A DNA stretch of 64,000 nt, taken from Paraburkholderia tuberum STM678. GTDB lineage: Bacteria; Pseudomonadota; Gammaproteobacteria; Burkholderiales; Burkholderiaceae. The translations under genes were made by a program, and so were the position numbers. The stretch lies in NCBI RefSeq assembly GCF_902833905.1, contig NZ_CADFGP010000015.1, positions 1 to 64,000 on the forward strand. The letters are read 5' to 3'. Under the pieces are notes generated by a model, which saw nothing but the letters and a program-made list of their open reading frames with translations, did not search any database and had not been told where the DNA came from. Each line of letters opens with the position of its first letter. The first letter of the stretch is position 1. Shown piece by piece: positions 26,158 through 35,237 of the stretch.

Positions 26158-27549
26158 ATGCTTCACAGTCGCCGTGCCGTCGGGCGTATTGCCGTGCGCC
26201 CAGTTCCGACTTCCGTTTTTACTTCTGTTCTTGCCAGTGTTGCCTTTCAGGGTTCCCGTCCGCGTGGCGCTGACCGCGCCGCTCCATCTGCCGTGGATTG
26301 CACGGCGGAAAGCACCGCCCGGCGCGCAACGCGGCCAACGCCGTTGCGGGCCGCCCGTTCGATAATAAGAGGTTTCGCGCTCATGGTTTCGATTGTTGCT
26401 TCGCACGCGTATGCGCAAGATTCTGGCCCGGTCCCCGCGGACGGCGTCTATACGCTGCTGGTCGGTACTTACACCAGCGGCAGGAGCGAGGGCATCTACG
26501 TCTTTCGCTTCGATACGAAGACCGGCGCGGCGACCCAGGTGTCGGTCGCGCAGACGGTCAATCCGTCGTTTCTGGTCGTGAGCCGCGACCGCCGCTTCGT
26601 CTATTCGGTCAACGAATTGCCCGGTGACAACGGCCCGGCCACGCAGCGCGGCGGGATCAGCGCGTTCGGCTTCGATGCCGCGCGCGGGCAACTGACGTTT
26701 CTGAACAAGGTGTCGTCGGACGGCAATGATCCGTGCTATCTGAGCATCTCGGCGGACGGCAAGTATCTGCTGGGCGCGAACTATTCGGTCGCGCCCGATC
26801 CGGGCGGCAGTTTCGCGGTGTTTCCGCTGCAGGCGAACGGCCAGGTCGGCACCTCGGTGCAGACCGTGCATCACGAGGGCGGCGGTCCGGTGAAAGGGCG
26901 GCAGGACAACTCGCACGTGCATTCGACCGTGTTCTCGCCTGACGGCCGCTATCTGTTCGCGCAGGACCTCGGCGCCGACAAGCTGTACTCGTACCGCTAC
27001 GCGCCGCAGAGCAGCGCCGGCGCGGGTCCATTCATCGCGACGAACTGGGGCTACACGCAGCAGAAGGCCGGCACGGGTCCGCGCCATCTGATCTTTGGCG
27101 CGGACGGCAAGCACGCGTATCTGACGAGCGAACTCGCGGCGACCGTCAGCACGTTCGACTACCACGACGGCAGGCTGAAGCTCGTGCAGACGCTGCCATT
27201 GAGCGAGCCTGACTTCAAGGGGAAGGTGGGCGCGGCGGCGATCCATATGTCGCCGGACGGACGCTTCGTGTATGCATCCAATCGCGGCGACGCGAACGAG
27301 ATCGTGATCTTCTCGATCGATCCCGCCACTGGACACCTGAAGCAGATCGGTCGGCAGTCGAGCCTCGGCAAATCGCCGCGCGAGTTCACCATCGATCCGA
27401 CCGGCAACTGGCTGATCGTCGGCAATCAGCTGAGCGACACGGTCTATGTGTTCAAGCGCGATCCGCAGACGGGGCTGCTCGATCCGAACCCGAAGCAGCA
27501 TTTCGATCTCGGCTCGCCGGTCGACTTCAAGCTGGTATCACCGTCGTGA
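26158..27549 (+). CDS. Lactonase-family (6-phosphogluconolactonase fold) secreted protein
   Basis: 463 residues. GAGGAGG 5 nt before ATG 26158 is one of the best ribosome sites in the window. The first ~90 residues are an unusual Arg/Ala-rich extension ending in a signal-like segment (IIRGFALMVSIVASHAYAQD). The rest is a seven-bladed propeller with LLVGTYTSGRSEGIYVF, NPSFLVVSRDRRFVYSVNE, HSTVFSPDGRYLFAQDLGAD, GPRHLIFGADGKHAYL and SPREFTIDPTGNWLIVGNQ. Exported paralogues of Pgl hydrolyse sugar lactones, but the substrate here is unknown. An inner start nearer the signal peptide is possible. Confidence 0.88.
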   Translation: MLHSRRAVGRIAVRPVPTSVFTSVLASVAFQGSRPRGADRAAPSAVDCTAESTARRATRPTPLRAARSIIRGFALMVSIVASHAYAQDSGPVPADGVYTLLVGTYTSGRSEGIYVFRFDTKTGAATQVSVAQTVNPSFLVVSRDRRFVYSVNELPGDNGPATQRGGISAFGFDAARGQLTFLNKVSSDGNDPCYLSISADGKYLLGANYSVAPDPGGSFAVFPLQANGQVGTSVQTVHHEGGGPVKGRQDNSHVHSTVFSPDGRYLFAQDLGADKLYSYRYAPQSSAGAGPFIATNWGYTQQKAGTGPRHLIFGADGKHAYLTSELAATVSTFDYHDGRLKLVQTLPLSEPDFKGKVGAAAIHMSPDGRFVYASNRGDANEIVIFSIDPATGHLKQIGRQSSLGKSPREFTIDPTGNWLIVGNQLSDTVYVFKRDPQTGLLDPNPKQHFDLGSPVDFKLVSPS

Positions 27550-27572
27550 TGCGCGGCACGCGCGGGTAAATG

Positions 27573-27611
27573 AAAAACGGACAGCTCACATCCTGAGGCT
27601 GTCCGTTTTTT
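27573..27611. terminator. Bidirectional terminator between lactonase and ftsK
   Basis: AAAAACGGACAG (27573-27584) pairs with CTGTCCGTTTTT (27599-27610) around a 14-nt loop, with T-runs on both strands. It separates convergent genes whose stops are at 27549 and 27654. Confidence 0.85.
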
Positions 27612-27653
27612 CTTCCGGATCATCGCCGACCCGGTTAGCGATTCACCGGGCGC

Positions 27654-30600
27654 TCATTCCGCCGGCCCCGGCGCCAGCACTTCGCGGCTGCCGTTGATGC
27701 TCATCGCCGACACGAGGCCGGCCGTCTCCATCTGCTCGACGAGCCGCGCCGCGCGGTTATAGCCGATGCGCAACTGCCGCTGCACCGACGAGATCGAGGC
27801 GCGCCGCGTGCGTACGACGAACGCGACTGCTTCGTCATACAGCGGATCGGCTTCCGCATCCGGCGCTTCGCCGAACAGGTCCTGGGCCGCGCCGCCATCG
27901 GCGGCCGGGCCGTCGAGAATGCCTTCCTCGTATTGTGGCTCGCCGAACTGCTTCAGATATTCGACGATCGCATGCACTTCCTCGTCGGCGACGAACGCGC
28001 CGTGCACGCGCTGCGGGTAGCCGGTGCCCGGCGGCAAAAACAGCATGTCGCCCTGGCCGAGCAGCGACTCGGCGCCCATCTGGTCGAGAATCGTGCGCGA
28101 GTCGATCTTCGACGACACCTGGAACGCGACGCGCGTCGGAATGTTCGCCTTGATGAGACCGGTGATGACGTCGACGGACGGCCGCTGCGTCGCGAGGATC
28201 AGGTGGATGCCGGCCGCGCGCGCCTTCTGCGCGAGCCGCGCGATCAGCTCCTCGATCTTCTTGCCGGCGACCATCATCAGGTCGGCGAGCTCGTCGATGA
28301 CGACGACGATCAGCGGCAGCGGCGCCAGCGGCTCGGGCGCATCGGGCGTCAGCGAGAACGGGTTGCCGAGCTTCTTGCCCTTCGCCTCGGTGTCGCGGAT
28401 CTTCTGGTTGAAGCCGGCGAGATTGCGCACGCCGACGGCCGACATCAGCCGGTAGCGCTTTTCCATTTCGCCGACGCACCAGTTCAGCGCGTTGGCCGCG
28501 AGCTTCATGTCGGTGACGACCGGCGCGAGCAGATGCGGAATGCCTTCGTAGACCGAAAGTTCGAGCATCTTCGGGTCGATCATGATCAGGCGCACTTCCT
28601 CTGGCGTCGCCTTGAACAGCAGCGAGCAGATCATCGCGTTGATCGCGACCGATTTGCCCGAGCCGGTCGTGCCGGCCACCAGCATGTGCGGCGCCTTCGC
28701 GAGATCGGCGACGACGGGATGGCCGGTGATGTCCTTGCCCATCGCAAGCGTGAGTCGCGAGTGCGAGTTCTGGTAGACGCTCGCCTCGAGAATTTCCGAG
28801 AGGCGGATCGTTTGGCGCTTCGCGTTCGGCAGTTCGAGGCCCATGCAGGTCTTGCCCGGAATCGTTTCGACCACGCGGATCGACGTGAGACCGAGACCGC
28901 GCGACAGGTCCTTCATCAGACCGACGATCTGGCTGCCGCGCACGCCGAGCGCCGGTTCGACTTCGAAGCGTGTGATGACCGGACCCGCCGATGCGCCGAC
29001 CACCATCACCGGCACCTTGAATTCCTGCAGGCGCTGCTCGATCAGCAGGCCGGTTTCGCGGAGCTTTTCATCCGGGATCGGTTCGATGTCGGCATCGGCG
29101 GGGGCGAGCAGATCGAGCGTCGGCAGTTCGACCATCGATGCGGCCGGCGCATGGAACTCGAAGCCGTTGACCGGCGCGTGGCCGGGCAGCGGCGGGCGGG
29201 CGGCGGGCTCGGCAGTGGGTTGGTCGGCGGATTGGACCTGCGGTTGCGGTGTTAGCGCGGGCGAAGACGACGGAGCCGGCGACGGAGCCGGCGACGGTTC
29301 GGCGGCCGGCGTGTTCGCGGCAGGCGTTGCGCTTGCGCCGACCGAAGGCTCGATGCTGGTCGCCGGCGCGGCGAAGCCCGGGAAACGGACTACGTTCGAG
29401 ACGACGGCCGGTGCGGTTGCCGGCATAGCGAGATTCGCCGCACTCGTCGAAGTCGACGACGGCGAGTCGTTTGCGGTGGTGTTCGCGGGCTCGTTCACAG
29501 CGGGCAGGGCAGGGGCGTGCGACGTCGCGGGCTCACCTGACTGCGCACTTTCGCTGGCGAGTTCCGAGACCGTCGCGCCGGACCACGGCGGCACGCTTGC
29601 GCTCGACGGCGCGGCGGCCTCCGTCTGCGGCGAGTCCGCTGACGCGGCCGCGCGTTGAGCCGCGGCGGGGCCGAGCTTGCTCTCCCAAGGCACGAGCGTC
29701 TTGTCGATGACGATTTCGGCTGCCGGAGCCCGCGCTCGCGGAGGCGTCGCGGTGTCGGCGGTGGCCGGTTCGACGGTTCGCGCGGATTCCTCCCCCTGCG
29801 ATGCCGGGACGCTGGTGTTTGTTGCTGTCTGCGTCGAATCGTTTTGAACCGCCGGTGCGTCTTCTTGCGAAGCATCGTCCCGTAGGCTGGCTGCGAAGCG
29901 CTCGAATGGCGTCGCCGTCGGCGACTCATGTTGCGGCGCGCTTGCGGCGGGTTCGGTGGCGGCAGGCTCAGCCACAGCGGATGCCGATGGCTCGACAACC
30001 GCGGATTCGACAGCCGCAGCAGCCACGTCGGCCACCGACTCGGTTGCAGTCGTCGTCTGCGGCGCAGCCGTAAGCGGCGCATGAATGACGGGCGGTTCGG
30101 TCGGCCATTGCGCAACCGCTTCGTTGCCGCCCTCGACCGACCTCTCGGACTCGGCCACCGCACGCTCAGCCGGCAACTCGACCGATGCGGTTTCTTGCTG
30201 CGACTGCGCCGGCGACACCATCCGCGCCGAACTCTCCACGCTCTGCGCCTGCGGCGCCGCAACCGTCTCGCCGTTTTCGACAGGTAGCACGTCCCGCTGC
30301 GCCGGCGGCACATCGAACGTCGTCGACGCACGCTCTGCATCGCCAATCTTCGTGCTATCGGCGCCACGGCTGCGCGCCAGGCTCACGCCGGCCATGTCGG
30401 TCCAGCGCGCGGCGTTTTCCGCGATGCTGCGCAGCGTTTCCTCGACGCTCGCGGGCGGCGCGACCGTCGACGCGTTCGTCATCGTTCCGGTGAAGTTCGG
30501 TGTAGGCCGGCGCACCGTCGACGGCGAGGTGACGCTATTGGCGCGCGAAGCGGCCGGGAACGGTTGACGAGGGGTCGCGCCGCGATTGAGCGGCGCGCTG

Positions 30601-31730
30601 CCGTCGGCCGGACGTGGCAGCGACGACGGGCGGCTTGCGCGGCCCGCGGCATTCATCGATCCCGCTGTGATGCCGATACCGGCGCCCGAGGCGGCGGCGC
30701 GGCCCGCCATTGCCTGTGCCGCTCGCGCCGACACGCCGGCCGCGTTGGCGGCCGTCGCCGCCAACGCGGCACTGGAGCCGAACGACGCGGCCGCACGCTG
30801 ATCTCCGACCGAACGCCGCCCGACCTGCGCAGCGCCATCACGAGCCGACATGCCCGATGCACCCGCCGCACCCAGCGATGCCGCCGCCGTCGCCGCGCGC
30901 GGCTCCGTGGTGCGCAACCAGCCGGCCGGCGCGACCGGCTCGGCCGGCACGAATGGTGCGGCGGATCTGTCCGCAGCCTTGTCCGCATGCAGCGCCTGCG
31001 TTGCCGTCGACGTTGCCGGGCGCGGCGACGCGCTCGACCCCGTGCGTAGCACCGGCTCGGTCTGCTTGACCGGCCCGCGCGCCGCGTCAGCGGCCGCACC
31101 GGCTCGCCCGCTTGCGCCGGCGCCACGGGCGGAAGCGTCCTTGCTAACCGCGATGCCAGCCGCCGCGGTGCCGGCAGCAGCGGCGGAGCCCGCGCCGCGC
31201 CCGCTCGCGGGCGGACGCCACACCGTCGGCCGCGCGTAGCGACCCTTGTTATTGCGTGGCGCCATCGTGTTGGTAGCAGGCGACACATGCGACGGCGCGC
31301 CGTCGTCGACGCTGCGGTGGCGGCGCGCATCCTCGTCGCGCTTCGCGAGTCCCCGCGACAGACCGAGGCCGAACGCGCCGTCGGCCCAAACGGCGACGTC
31401 GCTCCAGCGGAAGTCGACGAGCCACGGCAGGCTGATCACGAGCAGCGCGAGCGCCGCGAGCGGCGTGCCGACATGGCCGAGCAGATGTCCAAGCCCCGCG
31501 GCGAGCGCATGACCGAAACCATTGATGCCGGCAACGCCGATCAGCGAGCCCTCGAGCGTGCAACTCGCGATCAGCACGCAGACGAAGCCGAGCCACAGCC
31601 GGATCGTGCCGGGGCCGCGCAGACCCGCGCCGCCCGGCAGCATCGACTTCACGAGGCGCCACAAAAGAGGAATGAACCAGACGGCCGACCCGCCGAACCA
31701 GCCGAAAACTACCGTGTGCATACCAGACAT
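27654..31730 (-). CDS. ftsK: FtsK/SpoIIIE DNA translocase with very long linker
   Basis: 1358 residues. The N-terminus has three visible membrane helices (about 5-27, 42-64, 89-107). About 700 residues of Ala/Pro/Ser/Thr-rich low-complexity linker follow (roughly 150-860). The motor domain has Walker A GTTGSGKS near 1020, Walker [13 protein letters not shown], and [21 protein letters not shown] gamma winged-helix ends the protein ([20 protein letters not shown]). It pumps DNA at the septum and activates XerCD. The codon before ATG 31730 is a stop, so the membrane part is shorter than the four-helix E. coli form. There is no lolA next to it; a META lipoprotein gene lies upstream. Confidence 0.93.
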   Translation of the reverse strand: MSGMHTVVFGWFGGSAVWFIPLLWRLVKSMLPGGAGLRGPGTIRLWLGFVCVLIASCTLEGSLIGVAGINGFGHALAAGLGHLLGHVGTPLAALALLVISLPWLVDFRWSDVAVWADGAFGLGLSRGLAKRDEDARRHRSVDDGAPSHVSPATNTMAPRNNKGRYARPTVWRPPASGRGAGSAAAAGTAAAGIAVSKDASARGAGASGRAGAAADAARGPVKQTEPVLRTGSSASPRPATSTATQALHADKAADRSAAPFVPAEPVAPAGWLRTTEPRAATAAASLGAAGASGMSARDGAAQVGRRSVGDQRAAASFGSSAALAATAANAAGVSARAAQAMAGRAAASGAGIGITAGSMNAAGRASRPSSLPRPADGSAPLNRGATPRQPFPAASRANSVTSPSTVRRPTPNFTGTMTNASTVAPPASVEETLRSIAENAARWTDMAGVSLARSRGADSTKIGDAERASTTFDVPPAQRDVLPVENGETVAAPQAQSVESSARMVSPAQSQQETASVELPAERAVAESERSVEGGNEAVAQWPTEPPVIHAPLTAAPQTTTATESVADVAAAAVESAVVEPSASAVAEPAATEPAASAPQHESPTATPFERFAASLRDDASQEDAPAVQNDSTQTATNTSVPASQGEESARTVEPATADTATPPRARAPAAEIVIDKTLVPWESKLGPAAAQRAAASADSPQTEAAAPSSASVPPWSGATVSELASESAQSGEPATSHAPALPAVNEPANTTANDSPSSTSTSAANLAMPATAPAVVSNVVRFPGFAAPATSIEPSVGASATPAANTPAAEPSPAPSPAPSSSPALTPQPQVQSADQPTAEPAARPPLPGHAPVNGFEFHAPAASMVELPTLDLLAPADADIEPIPDEKLRETGLLIEQRLQEFKVPVMVVGASAGPVITRFEVEPALGVRGSQIVGLMKDLSRGLGLTSIRVVETIPGKTCMGLELPNAKRQTIRLSEILEASVYQNSHSRLTLAMGKDITGHPVVADLAKAPHMLVAGTTGSGKSVAINAMICSLLFKATPEEVRLIMIDPKMLELSVYEGIPHLLAPVVTDMKLAANALNWCVGEMEKRYRLMSAVGVRNLAGFNQKIRDTEAKGKKLGNPFSLTPDAPEPLAPLPLIVVVIDELADLMMVAGKKIEELIARLAQKARAAGIHLILATQRPSVDVITGLIKANIPTRVAFQVSSKIDSRTILDQMGAESLLGQGDMLFLPPGTGYPQRVHGAFVADEEVHAIVEYLKQFGEPQYEEGILDGPAADGGAAQDLFGEAPDAEADPLYDEAVAFVVRTRRASISSVQRQLRIGYNRAARLVEQMETAGLVSAMSINGSREVLAPGPAE

Positions 31731-31834
31731 CTACGAATGACGGAGCGCGCGAGAAGCGCAATCCGTCGAGTTTAAACGGCGCAGCGCACGGCTTCGAAGG
31801 CCGGCGCAAATCCCGAACGCGGCGCAAACTCGCA

Positions 31835-32371
31835 TCACTTGTCGCTGCGATCGAAAATCAGGGTGTCGCCGTTGTCGAGGATTAGCTGCATCTGCTGCGG
31901 CGCTCGCATCTGCACGCCGGTGCGATCGATGCGCTCGAGTGCATCGAGGAACGGCTTCTCGATGTCGCCGCCCGGCGAGACGCACGCCATGCGTGTGCCG
32001 GCGAGGGAACCGAAGCTCAGCTTGCCGTCCTTCAGCATGTACGAACCCATGAAGCGGTTGCAGCCGGAAAAGCCGCTCGCGTGACGCCGGCCGCCTTCCG
32101 TCGACAACGTCAGCGTGAGCGGCTTCTGATCCTTCGACGGCACCGCGCGCGCCGTGCCGTCGGCGTTCTTCCACGAGCTCAGCACCCAGCTGGTGTCGTC
32201 GAGCAGTTGCACGGCGGCGGGATTGAACGGATCAGGCGGCGGCGCCGACGAGTCCGGATGCTTCGGGATCGCGCAGGCACCGAGCAGCGCGGCGATGCTC
32301 AACGCGGCGACGGCCGTGCGCAGGCACGGAATGATGCGCGCAAGAGGTCGCGGGCGGGAGCGGATGAGCAT
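31835..32371 (-). CDS. META-domain lipoprotein
   Basis: 178 residues. A lipoprotein signal ends in LLGACAIP (lipobox Cys), so it is probably an outer-membrane lipoprotein. The META/HslJ-like domain shows DDTSWVLSSWKNADG, GFSGCNRFMGSYML, GTRMACVSPGGDIEKPFLDAL and GDTLIF. HslJ-type proteins are linked to heat-shock or novobiocin tolerance; the function here is unknown. ATG 32371 starts the signal; the frame continuing to 32545 runs into the palindromic element and is not coding. It precedes ftsK by 104 bp on the same strand. Confidence 0.88.
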   Translation of the reverse strand: MLIRSRPRPLARIIPCLRTAVAALSIAALLGACAIPKHPDSSAPPPDPFNPAAVQLLDDTSWVLSSWKNADGTARAVPSKDQKPLTLTLSTEGGRRHASGFSGCNRFMGSYMLKDGKLSFGSLAGTRMACVSPGGDIEKPFLDALERIDRTGVQMRAPQQMQLILDNGDTLIFDRSDK

Positions 32372-32416
32372 GGCGTCGTTCCTGTTCAAACTGGCGAAGG
32401 CGTAAGGGTAACGTAC

Positions 32417-32730
32417 TAGGGTCTGTTTACATATGGAACGCACGTGCGTTGCCGCGAGAAGGGCCGCTCGCTGCGTCATGCTCCTTGCGAATACGTCGAG
32501 TATTCGCGGCGTCGCAATCCTTGCGAGCGGCCCTTCTCGCGGCAACCCCAGTTCTGAATTTCATTCCAGGGGAATGCCCGCTATCGGCCGCATGGCGGCG
32601 TCGTGCGTCGCTCACGTGGCGCGGCCACGCAGCGCTCCTTACTCCTTGCCCTGCGCCCCGAAGGAAGTCCCCTTGGGGGACGGCCGATAGCGGGCATTCG
32701 CACGTGCGTTCCATATGTAAACAGACCCTA
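32417..32730. repeat. 314-bp non-coding element with 32-bp perfect terminal inverted repeats and nested hairpins
   Basis: The ends 32417-32448 and 32699-32730 are exact 32-bp inverse repeats (from TAGGGTCTGTTTACATATGG inward). Inside are two long perfect hairpins. One pairs 32449-32471 with 32523-32545 (23 bp) and encloses GCGAATAC/GTATTCGC. The other pairs 32572-32590 with 32681-32699 (19 bp) and encloses smaller stems. It lies in the 559-bp gap between the divergent META and purT genes, which otherwise holds their promoters. No transposase or plausible ORF lies inside. It is consistent with a MITE-like or REP/BIME-like repeat; no flanking target duplication was obvious. Confidence 0.9.
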
Positions 32731-32930
32731 AGCTTGTCGTGCGCGAGCGATGCTCGCGGTGACGTGATCGCGGCTGCGAACGTCGACGCGGCGGCACGGT
32801 TCCGCTCGACCGCCACGGCCTCGCGAGCGCACCCAAAGCGCACCCTGAGCGCCGCGCGGCAAGGGGCCCGCATGTTAACATCGCGGTCTGTCCAATCCCA
32901 CCCTCATCCCGACTTTTATCTGGAGTTCCC

Positions 32931-34145
32931 ATGCAGATCGGCCAACGGATCGGCACGCCCCTTTCTGAATCCGCGACGCGCGTGATGCTGCTCGGCGCCG
33001 GCGAACTCGGCAAGGAAGTGATCATCGCGCTGCAACGGCTGGGCGTCGAAGTGATCGCCGTCGACCGTTACCCGAACGCGCCGGGCCATCAGGTCGCGCA
33101 TCGCGCGCATGTGATCGACATGACCGACCGCGCCGCGCTGCGCGCGCTGGTCGAGCAGGAGCGCCCGCATCTGATCGTCCCCGAAATCGAGGCGATCGCC
33201 ACCGACGAGCTCGCCGCGATCGAAACCGAGGCGCTCGCCGAGGTGATCCCGACCGCGCGTGCCACCCAATTGACGATGAACCGCGAAGGCATCCGCCGCC
33301 TCGCTGCGGAGGAGCTTGGCCTCGCGACCTCGCCGTACGCATTCGCCGATTCGCTCGACGAGCTGCGCGCGGGCATCGCGAAGGTCGGCTATCCGTGCGT
33401 CGTGAAACCGGTGATGTCGTCGTCGGGCAAGGGGCAGTCGGTGCTGCGCGGCGACGCCGACGTCGAACCCGCCTGGCAGTACGCGATGGCGGGCGGCCGC
33501 GTGAATTTCGGGCGCGTGATCGTCGAGGGTTTCATCGACTTCGAATACGAAATCACGCAGCTCACCGTGCGCGCGATCGACCCGGCGAGCGGTGCGGTCG
33601 GCACGTACTTCTGCGATCCGATCGGCCACGTGCAGGTCGCGGGCGACTATGTCGAATCGTGGCAGCCGCAGCCGATGAGCCCGCTCGCGCTCGAGCGTTC
33701 GCGCGAGATCGCGCACAAGGTGACGGCGGCGCTCGGCGGCCGCGGCCTGTTTGGCGTGGAACTTTTCGTGCGCGGCGACGACGTATGGTTTTCGGAAGTC
33801 AGCCCGCGTCCGCACGACACGGGGCTCGTCACGCTGTGCTCGCAGCGCTTCTCGGAGTTCGAACTGCATGCGCGCGCGATCCTCGGCCTGCCGGTCGATA
33901 CGTCGCTGCGTGCGGCGGGCGCGTCGGCGGTGATCTACGGCGGTCGCGACGAGGCCGGCATCGCGTTCGAAGGCGTCGCGGCCGCACTTGCGGTGCCCAA
34001 TGCGGATCTGCGCCTGTTCGGAAAGCCGGAAAGCTTCGTCAAACGTCGCATGGGCGTCGCGCTCGCGACCGGCGAGAACATCGGGCAAGCGCGCTCGCGT
34101 GCCAGGCAGGCGGCGGCAGCGGTGCGGCCGGTGTCGGCGAAGTAA
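32931..34145 (+). CDS. purT: Formate-dependent phosphoribosylglycinamide formyltransferase
   Basis: 404 residues. An ATP-grasp enzyme that formylates GAR using formate and ATP in purine synthesis, the folate-independent alternative to PurN. Visible motifs are the N-terminal [32 protein letters not shown], the ATP-binding [26 protein letters not shown] and [13 protein letters not shown]. The ribosome site GGAG is 5 nt before ATG 32931. It stands alone on its strand just after the palindromic element. Confidence 0.97.
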   Translation: MQIGQRIGTPLSESATRVMLLGAGELGKEVIIALQRLGVEVIAVDRYPNAPGHQVAHRAHVIDMTDRAALRALVEQERPHLIVPEIEAIATDELAAIETEALAEVIPTARATQLTMNREGIRRLAAEELGLATSPYAFADSLDELRAGIAKVGYPCVVKPVMSSSGKGQSVLRGDADVEPAWQYAMAGGRVNFGRVIVEGFIDFEYEITQLTVRAIDPASGAVGTYFCDPIGHVQVAGDYVESWQPQPMSPLALERSREIAHKVTAALGGRGLFGVELFVRGDDVWFSEVSPRPHDTGLVTLCSQRFSEFELHARAILGLPVDTSLRAAGASAVIYGGRDEAGIAFEGVAAALAVPNADLRLFGKPESFVKRRMGVALATGENIGQARSRARQAAAAVRPVSAK

Positions 34146-34250
34146 CGGGCAGGCGGCGAGGCGCGGCGCAAAAGTGTGCGGGACGCACACGAAAGAGCCC
34201 ACCGCATTCGTTTCTGGCTTATCGAAGCAAAGAGATCGGAGGAGGATCGT

Positions 34251-34463
34251 ATGGCGCTTGAATCTCGCAGCAATCCATGGCGCGGCGCGCTTCGCCGGGT
34301 CGGCGCACTCGGCGTGGCGTTCGCGCTGTGCGCCGGCATCAGCGGCTGCGGGCTCGCGGCCGCGCCGTGCCGGATCGCTTCGGCGGGACTGAAGATCGTG
34401 CCGGTGGTCGGCCACGTCGCCGCTGCGCCGACCGATGCGTGTGCCGGCGTGATCGATCCTTGA
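34251..34463 (+). CDS. Small lipoprotein (DUF6726-like)
   Basis: 70 residues. A signal segment (VGALGVAFALCAGISGCG) ends in a lipobox with Cys, followed by a short tail, AAAPCRIASAGLKIVPVVGH. A very strong ribosome site (GGAGGAGG, 5 nt) precedes ATG 34251. The pattern is that of short conserved Burkholderia lipoproteins annotated as DUF6726 (from memory). No function is known. It sits between purT and the MliC-like gene on the same strand. Confidence 0.8.
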   Translation: MALESRSNPWRGALRRVGALGVAFALCAGISGCGLAAAPCRIASAGLKIVPVVGHVAAAPTDACAGVIDP

Positions 34464-34503
34464 AGCGTCGTTGAGCTGTCCGTGAATCGCCCATGAGCTG
34501 TCT

Positions 34504-34546
34504 GTGACTCGGCCGTGACTCGGCCGTGACTCGGCTGTGACCGGCG
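34504..34546 (+). repeat. Tandem 11-bp repeat
   Basis: GTGACTCGGCC at 34504 and 34515, then GTGACTCGGCT at 34526 and a decayed GTGACCGGCG at 34537. Looser copies (GTGAATCGCCC) precede them. It lies between two small genes. Confidence 0.8.
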
Positions 34547-34599
34547 TCGCGGCCGGTGTTGCCCTCCCTGCCTGACCCCCGCAACAATCGAGGTGTTCG

Positions 34600-34983
34600 A
34601 TGAAGACATGGCGTGTTGCAATCCTCTCGACGGCAGCATGGACGGTGGCCTGGCTGGCGGCATCTTCCGGCGGCGCATCGGCCGCGCCATTGCAATTCAA
34701 GCACATCGAGGGCAAGAACCATCAGACGCGCAAATACACCTGCGCGACCGGCAAGATCCTGCAAGTCACCTACTGGAACGCGCAGAACGGCCAGAGCTTC
34801 GCCGTGCTGCCGGTGAAAGGCGCGTCGATGCTGTTCGTCAACACGATCTCGGCGTCCGGTGCGAAGTACCAGGCCGGCAGCTACACCTGGTGGACCAAGG
34901 GTCCGCGCGCCAATCTATATGACCTGACGAGCGGCGAGAACGCGCCGCCGATTCTCTCCGACTGCGTGACCGTGATTCGCTGA
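34600..34983 (+). CDS. MliC-family lysozyme inhibitor-like secreted protein
   Basis: 127 residues. A signal peptide ends near GGASAAPLQF. The MliC domain shows YTCATGKILQVTYWNAQNGQ, FAVLPVKGASMLFVNTISASG and the family YxWWTKGPRANLYDL. MliC/PliC proteins bind the active site of c-type lysozymes through the loop with conserved Ser and Lys. The mature N-terminus lacks a lipobox, so it would be periplasmic (PliC-like) rather than membrane-bound. It follows the small lipoprotein by 136 bp. Confidence 0.85.
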   Translation: MKTWRVAILSTAAWTVAWLAASSGGASAAPLQFKHIEGKNHQTRKYTCATGKILQVTYWNAQNGQSFAVLPVKGASMLFVNTISASGAKYQAGSYTWWTKGPRANLYDLTSGENAPPILSDCVTVIR

Positions 34984-35237
34984 TTTGCTGATCGGCGGAC
35001 ACATGCACCGCATGCGGCGGCTTCATTCCCTACCGCCGCCTCTTCTTCTCGCGCCTGGCTTCCTGTCCCGCGCCGCCTCGTGCGCTCGCGCGCATCGTTT
35101 CCGTTCGAGTAGTAAGCTGTCCGGCATGGCGTTCGCCATGCCGTTTGCCATGCCGCGCGCGCGGAGCGGTGTTTCGCGCGCAGCCGTCGTTGTCGTCTTC
35201 GATTGTCCGTTCCCCGAGTCATCAAGCGAGCCCCTCA

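Noticed and set aside
32417..32730. Insertion sequence
   Set aside because: The terminal inverted repeats fit one, but there is no transposase and no clear target duplication; listed as a repeat element instead.
32427..32985. Short open frames across the palindromic element
   Set aside because: They run through perfect inverted repeats, so both strands give related peptides; no ribosome site or conservation supports them.
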